55,151 bases of DNA from contig WHUZ01000169.1 of assembly GCA_015179045.1 (NCBI GenBank), forward strand, positions 1-55,151, in the 5' to 3' direction. Of the stretch, positions 10,538-20,546 are shown piece by piece (positions within the stretch are counted from its first letter, which is position 1; each line of letters starts with the position of its first letter). Below the pieces are notes generated by a model. The model searched no databases, had not been told where the DNA came from, and saw nothing but the letters and a program-made list of their open reading frames with translations. The DNA is from Kalaharituber pfeilii. Its lineage: Eukaryota; Ascomycota; Pezizomycetes; Pezizales; Pezizaceae. The translations under genes and the position numbers were made by a program.

Positions 10538-12851
10538 GTAGTAAAACTAGTACATTGAATTTAGTGAAGTTTTGCCTACTCAAGAGATAATATAGGTATG
10601 ATGAACTGTTGATCAGTTTGATCAGTCCCTTTCAGCTGCTGACAGGCTGAGAACATGTTATTTATAGAGATAGTAAAGCCTACTCACAATATAAGCTCAA
10701 CTTAATAGATATAGCAGGCCTTTAATATAATGTATCCTATAATTTTTCAGGTACATGCTTAGTATACTCAACATACTTAAGATACTCAATATACTAGAAT
10801 ATAGATTTAAGATTAAGTTTATACTATTGCTAAAGGGGCAGTATATAGTAGCTCACTTATAAGCTCTCTATTAGGTTACTGAATTGGATACTAATAAGAT
10901 TGCTCAGACTGCTTTAGCCAGCTTTATAGGTTAGCTAAGATAGCCTACAATAGAAACTAGACTACTAAGTATAGTAGTATAGTACAATCAGACTAGGTAT
11001 AGGATGAGTTGCTAATTAATGTAATTTTAGTAGGCTAGTTCCAGCTCATGTATTAATACTATAAAAATTATCCCAATTGCATATTGAATTGAGGAGTTAA
11101 TTTAGGAGTCAATTTTTATTAAGCAGTCTAACAAAGAGGTGAGATGATATATTATACAACTTACTCATACACTTACTCATACATATCAATAGGTCTCCCT
11201 TACTAGCACAAGATATGACAATATGAGCTTAATTTATAGGTATAGTAAGTCTCTTTTAATAGTATGAGAAGTGTAAATATAAGCTTTATCTAACAGATAT
11301 TGCAGGGCTCTTTGATAGTATAAGAATAGTAGTATAAGTTCAATTCTACATGTATGACAGGATTCCTCTATAGTATGAGAGGTTACAATATAAGCTTAAT
11401 TTACCGGTATAGTAAGTCTCTTTCAATATCTCAATCTCTTTTAATATTATAAGAAGTATAAATATAAGCTGAATCTGATACATATTATAGAGCCTTTTTT
11501 TTTTTTTTTTTTTAAATCACATAACCTCACTTGTAGCACATAGCTATGACAAGGTCTCTGAGCAAGCTCTTATAACTCAGAGATATACTAAAGTAACTCT
11601 CTATATATATAGTCCCTATATGCTATCACTTTTACTTTTCTAACTTTTAGAACTTGACCTTACATTCTTCTACCTTCTAGAATCTGACTCTAGTAAAAAA
11701 ATTTTTTTAAAACGTCATACTTCTACCTATTCTCTACCTTTTTTTTCTACTTCTTTCTTATATCACTCTATCTTCTAAGTAGTTCTTCTAGCTTCTGTAT
11801 TAAAAAGTAAGATGCTTTCCTATTTGTACTTCCCCATACCTATACCTATTCAATTCTACTACTCCTAGCTTCTTCAACTACCTAGTATACCTTCCTTACT
11901 CTAGTTGTAATATAGTGAAGTTTGATATTACTATTCTACTCTACTCTATAACTTTTCTTCCTTCAAAGCCCTCCACTTCTCTCTTCTCCTTCCTTCATAC
12001 CTTTACCTTCTAACATACTCTACTTTCAGTAGCTACCTCCTTTTTCTGTATTACAATCTTCTTCTTTACCTACTTATCTATCTTCTTATTACTTGCAATT
12101 CGAATATAAGCTTTTACTTACAATAGTTTTATATCCCTCTCCTTCTTTTTTATTTTTGCCATAATATATACTACTCTTCTTACATCCTCTATCTTTTTCT
12201 TTTTCTCTCTACCTGCTTTTTGAATTGCTATAATGGCAGCTTCAGAATCTAAACAGATCAGTACAGAGACCTTCTTCTCTATACTCTCTAATACCTTTCT
12301 TACGTCTCTTACCTCCTTATCGAACACTATTACTATTTTCTCTACTACTTTTACTACCACTGCTAACCTCCCCTATACTTCTACTCCTACCTTGCTGTTC
12401 TTGATCTTGCTACTATTAGAAAAAAAAACTGCTCTTTTTCTTCTAGCTTCCCGATCATAGTTTCTCACTTCCCTCTTGTCTCTACTTCTTCTTTCTACTC
12501 CTCTACTACTTCCATCTTCACCTTCTCACATCCTCCTCCCTATGAGATCTTCTCCCTCTCCTCCAAGAATCTCACCTACTGACCTTACCAGCAGTTCAGT
12601 ACTACTTTAGACCTCTTATTCCTAACTACTATTCACTATACCCCTAGTCTCTCTAGTTTCTTGCCTCCTCCTCTCTCTCTTCACTCCCTCTGAAGTTACT
12701 CATACAAAAGTCTACTAGCTTTGATAGCACCTCCATCTTCTAAATAATCATTCTCACTTGCATGCTATCCAGAACCATCTGTATGTCTTCTACTCTATAA
12801 ACTGCATTCACCTCTTCTACCCTAACATCTCTCCTCCTTTCAGCTGCTCTC
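10538..12851 (-). repeat. Right arm of the large inverted repeat
   Basis: Reverse complement of 7,803-10,124. It ends exactly where the family B LTR begins (12,852), so this LTR element has cut or bounded the arm. The left arm's LINE continues about 560 bp farther in the 5' direction. Confidence 0.85.
11495..12851 (-). pseudogene. Tad-like LINE copy 2 (RNase H and 3' end)
   Basis: Minus-strand copy of the LINE at 7,240-9,165. The open piece 12,118-12,360 (80 residues) carries VSVLICLDSEAAIIAIQKAG, the RNase H core. The 3' tail is the T19 run at 11,495-11,513. The 5' side is cut at 12,851 by the neighbouring LTR, leaving less RT than in copy 1. Dead by stops and truncation. Confidence 0.8.
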
Positions 12852-13445
12852 TATTACTGCCAGACACTTCAATGTTACTAAGCGATAGTGGTCCGATACG
12901 AATGTTATGGCTAAAGGCAAGCAATATAGAAGAGCGGGCGAAAAGTATATGATGAACGTAGAGTTTGAGTAAAACTTAGGACACTGCTAGTGTCTTAATT
13001 CTTTATAACTAACAGTGGAAGCTGGGTCTTATATATTAAGCACCTGTCATACATAACTCATTAACAATTAATAACATGACTGTAATGTGATAACACTATC
13101 TCGTAAAATAGATAAGTAAATATAGAAGCAGTAACGTAATAGAAACATATGATAATGTAGATCCCCTTTCCGAAACCAATAAGCAAGTGAAGTGTTATCT
13201 ATTTTGCAACCGTGCATTATTAGTAACGGTATTGTAAGCGACGCCGGTTGCTTCATAAGCACTATGCATGTATTAGTACAGTGTACGTATAAGAACCGAC
13301 ACACACGTCTGTGAGGTAACCACCAAACAACTAAAGTGTACCGCGGCTCACCTAGTATTGATCAAATATATCTTAGCAAGTCTTATAATGGTACGGAGGT
13401 GGTATCTTCTTGATATTCGGTAGGTCTTTACCTTGAGCCGTAATA
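12852..13445 (-). repeat. 3' LTR of the family B element (594 bp)
   Basis: Bounded by tattactgccag and ...gagccgtaata and collinear with the 596-bp LTRs at 48,036-48,631 and 54,133-54,728. On the minus strand a tatataag box lies at 13,028-13,035. About 41 bp downstream is the inverted repeat gacac-tagca-gtgtc (12,980-12,994), matching the family A LTR arrangement. Confidence 0.85.
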
Positions 13446-13689
13446 TCACCTCCTGTCTTAGAGGTCCTTCGTCCCGAAGGCCTATTAAATCGACCCGAGA
13501 GTATCGTTGACCTTTTAGTAGGTTAGTGAAGTTATCTTTTATAGCTAAGCAATCTGGCATACCATAATGCATAGTACTTATTCATTAATAACTTTTGTAT
13601 TAATAGCTAATGGTAAGACCAGTGTGTCCTATACAATAGTATTAGATATGTTAAGTACTAGTTCACGTAGTACTTACATAAAGTTCAAA

Positions 13690-13900
13690 GTCTTTAGACA
13701 TTCGGGTCTCGAGGCTTGCGCAGGTTATTCTCATAGAACTCCCTGAGTGGTTCAATACTACGTTGAAGGTTTGCAAGTAGTTCCTATATATCATCGTCTT
13801 CATTGTACCCTTGCCAATGGATTCGGTATTTGACCTGACCTCAGAATCTTCTACTATCAATGACGTGGTCAATATCATAGTAGAATTCTTCTTCATCATC
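13690..13900 (-). pseudogene. Chromodomain of the family B integrase
   Basis: The minus-strand frame reads VKYRIHWQGYNEDDD and a stop, then LLANLQRSIEPLREFYENN. The W-x-G-Y motif and the following helix are those of the C-terminal chromodomain found in chromoviruses, which tethers integrase to modified histones. Only one stop (Trp codon lost) interrupts it. It lies immediately upstream of the 3' LTR region, as expected. Confidence 0.75.
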
Positions 13901-13999
13901 GTCGAGGTCCATTTGGTCTTCGTTTCGGACTCGATAGGGCTTTAGAAGGCTAGTATGGATGATCTTGTGAAGGCGGATACCTGTATACCTTGGGGTAAG

Positions 14000-15060
14000 T
14001 CAAGTTCATAGGCATGCTGACTAACAACTCTCTTAACCTTATAGAGGCCAATGTACTTATTGCTAAGTACCCTATTATTGCCAGCAACAACCCGAAGGTT
14101 GCGTCGATCAATGAGGACTTGGTTTCCTACTCAGAACTGATGAGATTTCTTAATATGAAGTTAAGACCTCTTGTCATTTATTTTTTTGAGAGTATTGTGG
14201 ATGTTGTTATGAACCGTGGTCATCTAATTGAGCCAGTCTTCTACTGCCAGTAATGTGAAGGTATGGTCGTCCGAAACGTGAATTGTCTTTGAGTTAAATC
14301 CATATAGGCTTTCGAAGGATATATAACTATAGGGGGAGGTACATGAGGAGTTGTAGGTGAACTCGGCTAGGGGTAGCCAAGTAGTCCAATAGTTTTGACG
14401 ATCGTGACAGAAGCTACGGAGGTACTACTTAAATGTTTGGATGGCTCTTTCTGAGAGTCCATCAATCTGAAGATGGTGGGTAGTGGAGAGTCGGAGCTTG
14501 ATATCAAGCTTGTTGTTGATCTCCTTCCAGCATGCAGAGGCAAATTGTGGTCCACGGTCGGAGGTAATTGCTAGAGGTAGACCGTGGTGTCACCATATCT
14601 CATTGATGTAAACGGATGCGATATCTGTAGCTGTCTAAGTTGTCTTAGCTAGTATGTATCATTCAACTTTAGTAAACCGGTCAGTTATGACAAGGATAAC
14701 GTTATAGCCTTCTGATTCTAGTAATTCTCTAACAAAGTCCATTGCTATTTCCTCGAAGGGTTTGATACCTGTGGGCATTGGGATAAGTTGTGTTCTGTAT
14801 GGGTGTCTGTCTACTTTGGCTTTTTGACAGTGAGCACAACTTGCAACGTAGTTTTGGGTATCTTCCTTCTATCCATCCCAATAGAAGTTCCTTGAGATAA
14901 TTTTATGAGTGCGGTGCACTCCCCAGTGACCAGTGACTTCAGAGTCGTAGCATTGTTTTATGACTTTGGGCCAGTATCATTCTAGTACTACTAACAATCC
15001 ATCTTCTCTTCTTTCTCAGTTATCGACATTGATGCCATCAAGATCATAGTCTCATTCGAT
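14000..15060 (-). pseudogene. Family B integrase (zinc-binding and DDE core) relic
   Basis: The minus-strand frame contains CDLCQKAKVDRHPYRTQLIP, then FEEIAMDFVREL (first Asp), VITDRFTK, a HHGLP block with TSDRGPQFAS (second Asp) and DGLSERAIQTFK (Glu). These are the HHCC finger end and the DDE residues of Ty3/gypsy integrase, and all three acidic residues can be read. Stops interrupt between the blocks. It would insert the cDNA copy in the nucleus. The plus-strand open frame 14,014-14,253 is only its antisense. Confidence 0.8.
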
Positions 15061-15079
15061 GGGTTCTCCATTAATTAGT

Positions 15080-15600
15080 AGTTGTCTATCTTTGAGAAGT
15101 TGTACTTCGAGTCCAGTAGGTTCATCGCCGGACCTTCTAGTTAGTGTATCGGCTTTCTCGTTATCTACTCCTTTCCGGTACTGGATAAGGAAGTCAAACT
15201 TGGATAGTTTGATATACCAGTTTGCTTGTCAGGAGTTGAGCCTTTGCTTAGAGGCAAAGTAAGTAAGGCTATGATAGTCAGTGGATATGTCAACATGGAT
15301 ACTTTGTAACCAGGTGCGCTATTTGTGGAAGCAGTCAACTATGGTAAGGAGTTCCTTGTCGTAGATAGGATAGTTGCGTTCCGCAGGGTTGAGAGTCCTG
15401 AAGTGGAAGTTGATAGAGTGAAGAGTTTTGATATGGTTAGTAGTATAGTATTGAGAGAGTATGCCTGCAAGAGCTTGGTTGCTAGTATCAGTCTCCATGA
15501 TCGTGGGTAGAGTACGGTCATACTGCTGGAGTATTGGTATGGACGTGAAGGCATCCTTTAATTTGTTAAAGGAGTGTTGTTGTGCCTCAGTCCAGGTGAA
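15080..15600 (-). pseudogene. Family B RNase H relic
   Basis: The minus-strand reading gives LPTIMETDTSNQALAG near 15,480-15,520, the first catalytic Asp motif (TDAS..ALG) of gypsy RNase H. Downstream in frame is the tether to integrase. Placed between RT (15,600-16,420) and integrase. In the related element at 44-48 kb this position carries a tandem repeat expansion. Confidence 0.7.
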
Positions 15601-16420
15601 TGGTATGTTTCCGGTCAGTTGGGTCAGTAATTAGGTTTTGGCACTGTAGTTTTGGATAAATCGGCGATAGTAATTCGCAAAACCTAGGAATTTTTGAACC
15701 TCCTTCTTCTTTGTTGGTATGGGCCATTCGGTGATGGCATTAAGTTTCTTCAAGTCCATCTTGATTTCGGACCTATTGATGAGGTGGCCAAGGAACATGG
15801 TTTCTTTAATGTGGAATTCCAACTTTATAAGGTTGACGGCAAGTCTATGTTCGACAAGCTTAGCCAGGACTTGTTCCACTATCTTCTGGTGTTCCTATTC
15901 GGTTCTTCCCCCATATATTAGTATATCATCAATGTACTAGACTACTCCATCGATATCCTTCGGTATCTCGTCTATTATTTCTTGGAACGAGGCAGGTGCA
16001 TTAATCAATCTGAAGGGCATAACGGTATATTCGAACAAGCCTTTCTTTGTCTTAAAGGTGCTTTTCTATTCGTTGCCAGACTTGATTCGAATAAGATAGT
16101 AGCCGTTGTTGAGGTTCAATTTGGTGAACTATTTAGCTCCTTGGATCTTTTCGAGGAGGTTAGTCATTAGTGGTAGGGGGTATCGGTTTGAGATAGTGAG
16201 CTTATTAAGCTGCTGATAGTCCACACATAACTATAATGATCTATCCTTTTTCTGAACAAAAAGTATCAGTATACCGGCCGCTGATCGGGACTGTCTAATC
16301 TTCCCGGTAGGGAGGTGCTCTTCTAAGTATCTCTTTAGAGCTTCATCTTCCTCCTACATTGTCTTATATATTGGGCTATTAGGTACTTTAGCATTAGGGT
16401 CTTTAAGTGGGATTTCATGG
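15600..16420 (-). pseudogene. Family B reverse transcriptase with YIDD box
   Basis: The minus-strand frame includes YIDDIL at about 15,920-15,940, an intact YxDD catalytic box. The open piece 15,631-15,879 follows with ETMFLGHLINRSEIKM and VQKFLGFANYYRRFI, both diagnostic of Ty3/gypsy RT thumb and connection. A Trp-to-stop change sits just before the YIDD box. The complete copy at 48-54 kb lacks exactly 372 bp of this domain (equivalent to 15,853-16,224 here). Confidence 0.85.
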
Positions 16421-16499
16421 TCCCAAGATCTATGAGAGGGTAATCGGTGAGCCTGTTCTTTAGAGAAAACTTCAGCATAATGGGAGTACCATTCGCATG

Positions 16500-16960
16500 T
16501 ATCAATCATTAGTAGCATATCTCCTTCCTACCAAGATTCCTTATCTAAATCCAAAATAGAAACAGAAGGGAGATTAACAAGAGTATAAGAAATAGTTAAA
16601 CTAGAAACATTATGAACCAAATGCAGATTAGAATAATCTACTAAAAAACCTTTTTCCGACAACCAAGACAATCCCAACAAAAGTTCCCTATCACCCATGT
16701 CTAAACATTCTGTATCCAAATCAAAAGTTCTGTCCATCTTATTACTACAGAAATCTAAAGCATTAAGGAAAGAAAAAAAAGTATTGACAACCATAGTTCC
16801 TTCTTTTAACAAAGATCCGTCACCCTGTCTAATTTTGATGGGCCTTTCTCTTTTCTTCCATCCCAGTCTCTTTCCCAAATCTAACGATATACAAGAAGTG
16901 GATGTACCAACGTCGATGATTGCTCTGACTTTGAGGTTGAGGTTTTTGAATTCAATGTCA
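16500..16960 (-). pseudogene. Family B retropepsin-like domain (116-residue open stretch)
   Basis: The longest open stretch in this element, 16,528-16,878 minus, begins MGKRLGWKKRERPIKIR and holds FDLDTECLDMGDRELLLGLS and LPSVSILDLD. Just upstream in frame is VRAIIDVGTSTSCIS, consistent with the D[ST]G-type protease start (here DVG). It processes Gag-Pol in intact elements. Open length in RIP-affected DNA reflects the lower damage of this copy, not selection. Confidence 0.7.
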
Positions 16961-17838
16961 GTAGCGAGGAGAGAGTGATGTTCGGAAGCTTTCCCGAACG
17001 TGTTGTTGAGGCTCCCTACTCATTTCCTAACTCCAGTTCCTCCTTGATATCTTCTCCATCCAAGTCCAGCTCGGTAATATGGAGGGCACCTTGGTCGGTT
17101 CATCTCTATTTGTTTTGCAGAGCTCTCTCTATTCGGTTCTCGAGGGTCTTGGTGGTTCCCGCATCTCACTTTCGCTTATTGTCGCCCTTAGGTTCATTGT
17201 ATATCCAACCTAACCAACAGTGCTTTTCTTCATGATCTTTCCATCCACATTTCCCACATTCTCTCTAAGCTCTTCAGTCTTGTTTGACCTGCAGTAGTAC
17301 GCTGTCATGGTTCCTTGGGTTCTGGGGTGTATGGCATACCGAGGGAGCGGAGGATGATTGAGGAGTTGAGAAGTTGGTGTTTTTCCGTGAAGGGCCGGAG
17401 TGGGTTGAGGCTGATAGAGTGGTTGCGTACCCAGCGATCGAAATAGCAAGTAGTTTGAACTCCTTCTAGTTGGTCATCACTCGAGAGTGTTCTGCCATTA
17501 GGTTCTGAACTCGAACCTTGAGATTTGGCATTACAATGGCGATGAGGGCTTGGTCCAGTACTTTGGTAAGCCAGTTGAGCCCATCGATCTCTGTGAAGAA
17601 GTCAATAATAGTTCCAGTATGCTTTACTTTTTGGAGTTTTTTGTACAGCTTCAGCAGTTTCCTGCGGATTAGAGTACATGGTCCGAATGAGCGCTTTAAC
17701 TTCTATCCAGGTTGCTACTGAGTCCTTAGTATCCCGCCACCAGTCTGATACTTTTCCCTGCATACATTGGGTAAGCAGATCGAGTCTAAGTTGATTACTG
17801 TTAGCTCTAGTCATCTGGAAGTATGAGTGGATATATGT
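16960..17838 (-). pseudogene. Family B Gag, C-terminal part with CCHC zinc knuckle
   Basis: At 17,213-17,260 the minus strand encodes CGKCGWKDHEEKHC, a perfect C-x2-C-x4-H-x4-C nucleocapsid knuckle. Two open pieces flank it, one of 70 residues at 17,602-17,814 (MTRANSNQLRLDLL...) and one at 17,210-17,449. The homologous knuckle at about 52,040-52,075 has His changed to Tyr. Gag packages element RNA. The N-terminal half is missing because the element ends at about 17,838. Confidence 0.8.
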
Positions 17839-19434
17839 CCTGCCAAGTAGCCAAATCTATCTAATTATTTATATACTACTGCAAGTCCGACTCTATTGGA
17901 ATTAGATGAGCCATTCCAGAGATACTGTAAATACCTATTACCTACTTCTTCACTAGCATCAGCACGCAGACTTTAGGTATATCTTCAGGACCTTTACACC
18001 TTCCTTTCCCAATACATTAAAGTAGAGAAACATATATATAATAGTAAGTATTATCTATTTGGCAGTCGAAAAGTTTAAAAAATGCTTTAATCCTGCCTAG
18101 AAGCTTACCTTTCAGTATAGCATTAGTATGCCTTTCTATCTCTAACCAGGCCCAATTTGCTCTTAGTGCTTGCTTGTAGAATTTTTGCCCTCTAGTACAG
18201 TAAATATGATGCAAAATAAAGTTATTATCACTAAAGTCAGATACTAGAATTTGTAGTACTATAAATAGCTCTACAGAGCTACTCAGTAAATACTCGATAT
18301 CAGAATCTGTCTAGATTAGTTCCTGCAAATATACGTATATAGTAGATACAAGATCTGTAAGTTGGTACTTTTTTATGATAAGTTTTAGGAAATAAATCTT
18401 TTTTAGGTTGACTTTACCTATCAACTTTATAAAGAAAGGGCTTCCAGTATCTGCCATCATTTTTTCAACATGGTACGTTAGGTAAATCAAACTTTCTATC
18501 CCAGTTTTGACATGTGGTAACTGTTTTGACTATGTTTTTAAGTTCTTATCTCTCATAGCGAATCTATGATCTTATATGTATATCTATATAATTTGTGACA
18601 TAGTATCAATACAATTACTTCTATTGTAGGTATCCTTCATAAGCTTGTAGTAGATTTCACATATTTCTATAAAGTATTATAGCAAGCTACTATATCTAAG
18701 TATTTGGTCAGTATAATGAGAGAGTATATAGATCTTAGAAAAGTTGAAGTCAGGTTCTTCTTCTAAAAGGTCCTCACCTAATAACTAATGTTCTAATAGG
18801 TGCTCCTTCCTCAACTATTCTCGTTATGCTATAGTATATCACTTAGAAGCTTCTGCAAGATGATAATCTAATGCAAGTTATTGTTTTGCTCTTCCAGTCT
18901 TATTCTATACTTCCTTCCTAGTATGGCAAGTGAAGAAGACATTCTTGTGCTCATAGAACTTCTATAAATACTTTTCTATATATGTGATAGTAGATACAGT
19001 ATAATATCTATACTATACTATTAGTATGAAATCTGTTAGATATCTGATATAGGAGATTGTTTTATCGAAGTCTTATTTTTGTCCTCCTGTCAACCATGAT
19101 TGATTGGCTGTCCAATATAAAGTAGCAGTAAAAGCACCTAATATAACCTTTCCAATGTACCACATTTTCTTACTAGACTACTAGAAGATAGATCTGTAAG
19201 CCTTTCTGGGGGGACAAAATTCAGAGTAAATAGGTAATCTCTTTTATACATAATTGAATAGGACTAGGCAGTCATGCTTTTTAAGAAATACTTGAATCCA
19301 CTTTATTATATGATTAGTACCAGTAATGCTAAGGAATAGGTAGTAGAGAATATCAGCTTGAACAAGCTCATATAAAATAATATACAAAAATGACTATAAT
19401 ATATTTTCCATATACTTTATACCTGTCCTGGAGG
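17839..19434 (-). pseudogene. Plavaka-type (CACTA-related) transposase relic, C-terminal part
   Basis: The minus-strand frames (with stops) give GIKYMENIL near 19,400-19,430, then DFNFSKIYILSHYTDQIL near 18,740-18,780, NRSNCIDTMSQII, and ALRANWAWLEIERHTNAILK with VGRIKAFFKL-like text at 18,017-18,214. The FNF.K.H...HY...I pattern followed by a T-E-x-x-E-I-x-H-like segment is what I know from Plavaka transposases of fungi. Family recall is from memory, but several motifs occur in the right order together with those at 20,547-22,130. RIP-type stops are frequent. It ends at the junction with the family B gag. Confidence 0.65.
19430..19434. repeat. Target duplication, left copy (ggagg)
   Basis: Pairs with gaagg at 20,028-20,032 on the other side of the solo LTR; one G/A difference, compatible with RIP. 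Confidence 0.6.
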
Positions 19435-20027
19435 TTATACAGCTAAGGTAAGACTTATGGAGTCGGGTCTGGAAGCACTGCCAGAGACATATACTAAAGA
19501 TATGACTAATCACTACTAGGCAACATCCACTATTAAATAGTAGTTGCCTACTGAAGTATGTATTGAAGTTGCACATAGTCTACTAATATATGCATATACA
19601 TTACAAACCTTTCTGATGCATGTTTCTATTACATTCACATCTTTCTGGCTACTGCAAACTGTCCTAATGCATGCCTCCATTACGTTTACACCTTTCCAGC
19701 TACTATAGACCTTCCTCATATATGCTTCTATTACATTTATGCCTTTCTTACTATTACGAACCTTCCTAATGTGTGTTTTCTATTATGTTTCTCTGCCTGT
19801 ATGCTTTAGCATGTTTATTATCATATTACTATTGATTGAGTAGTCATGTATGGCGGCTGGAATTCTATATAAACAAGCTAAATAGTTAACTAGAAGGAAA
19901 TTAAGATATAAGCAGTGTTTTAAGTAAAACTCTTACTTAATACTCTTGTGTAACCTTTTGTTGTCTACTTCACTACCTTCATGAACTCAGTGTCACTCTC
20001 ATGAGTCTAGCAATATCTACACTAACA
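19435..20027 (+). repeat. Solo LTR (593 bp), family A/B type, inserted in the Plavaka relic
   Basis: Begins ttatacagctaaggtaagac, aligning with tgttacggctaaggtggaaa of family A, and ends actaaca. Length is close to the 594-596 bp of family B LTRs. It holds tatataaa at 19,866-19,873 and the gatat-aagca-gtgtt inverted repeat at 19,905-19,919, the same promoter and leader layout as the other LTRs. Flanked by ggagg and gaagg. No internal region follows, so it is a solo LTR left by recombination between LTRs. Confidence 0.75.
19606..19800. repeat. 51-bp tandem repeat (about 3.8 units) inside the solo LTR
   Basis: Units begin aacctttctgatgcatg, aactgtcctaatgcatg, gaccttcctcatatatg and aaccttcctaatgtgtg at 51-bp spacing. 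As 51 is a multiple of three, the minus strand shows a 17-residue periodicity in a small open frame (19,516-19,719). It sits in the U3 part of the LTR upstream of the TATA box, where tandem repeats can act as enhancers; coding is unlikely. Confidence 0.7.
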
Positions 20028-20033
20028 GAAGGT

Positions 20034-20546
20034 TGACATAGTTGTTAGAATCTCCCAATAAGATAGTTATTACTAGAATAGTCACTGTGTTAGTAGTGTA
20101 ACACTATTAGAAAATAATAGTAAGTACTAAGTAGGAAGTCTAGGGATGATTAGGACAGGACACTATCAGTCACCTATGGCTTAGCAGAGTAAGCTACTAC
20201 AGAGCTCTAATTAGAGATGCTACTCCGTTATCTCTATTAGAGATAACTAGGCTAGGTTTAGTGCTAGGAGGAGCTGATAAGTCTGAAACCTGATAGGTAA
20301 TGGACTGAACTATGTATCCAGTAGATTGGAACAAGGCCTCAGCCTCCATAGAAAGCTACTATCAGAAAAGACACTTAGGATAGAATCCAGTAAGAGTATT
20401 TAACTTGAGCTGGATGGCCCACCTCAATAGAAGAACTATTATTAGTGAAAGCTGTAATACTCTCACTTAAAGTTATGTCTGTATAAGAATATATTATAAG
20501 TTTTTTATTCACATAATCGAGTATAATAAAGCACTCCTATTATAAT
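20034..20546 (+). repeat. Solo family C LTR (about 513 bp)
   Basis: Collinear with the 3' LTR at 41,033-41,547 from tgacatag through actcctattat, including long matching blocks such as ggcctcagcctc and actctcacttaaagttat. Differences are mainly transitions. It lies between two halves of the Plavaka relic and directly beside the other solo LTR. Unlike 41,033-41,547 it is not attached to pol sequence. I could not find a clear target duplication, so the ends may be off by a few bases. Confidence 0.7.

Larger units (their letters stand above)
12852..17838 (-). mobile_element. Family B chromovirus (Ty3/gypsy), 5' end missing
   Basis: Minus-strand element with 3' LTR (12,852-13,445), chromodomain, integrase, RNase H, RT, protease-like domain and the C-terminal part of Gag in that order leftward to rightward. 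It is collinear with the complete copy at 48,036-54,728. It breaks off in gag at about 17,838 where Plavaka sequence starts, so the gag start and 5' LTR are lost. It is less RIP-damaged than the other family B copies, with several domains open for 60-116 residues. Confidence 0.85.

Noticed and set aside
12233..12460. 75-codon plus-strand frame rich in Ser and Thr
   Set aside because: Antisense of the LINE RNase H (12,118-12,360 minus).
14014..14253. Plus-strand frame, also present at 49,195-49,485
   Set aside because: Antisense of the family B integrase in both copies; its repetition reflects the element, not a gene.
20034..20546. Family C LTR at 20 kb considered as a 5' LTR of a nearby element
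   Set aside because: The sequence on both sides is Plavaka-like on the minus strand and no primer site, gag or pol follows it, so a solo LTR fits better.
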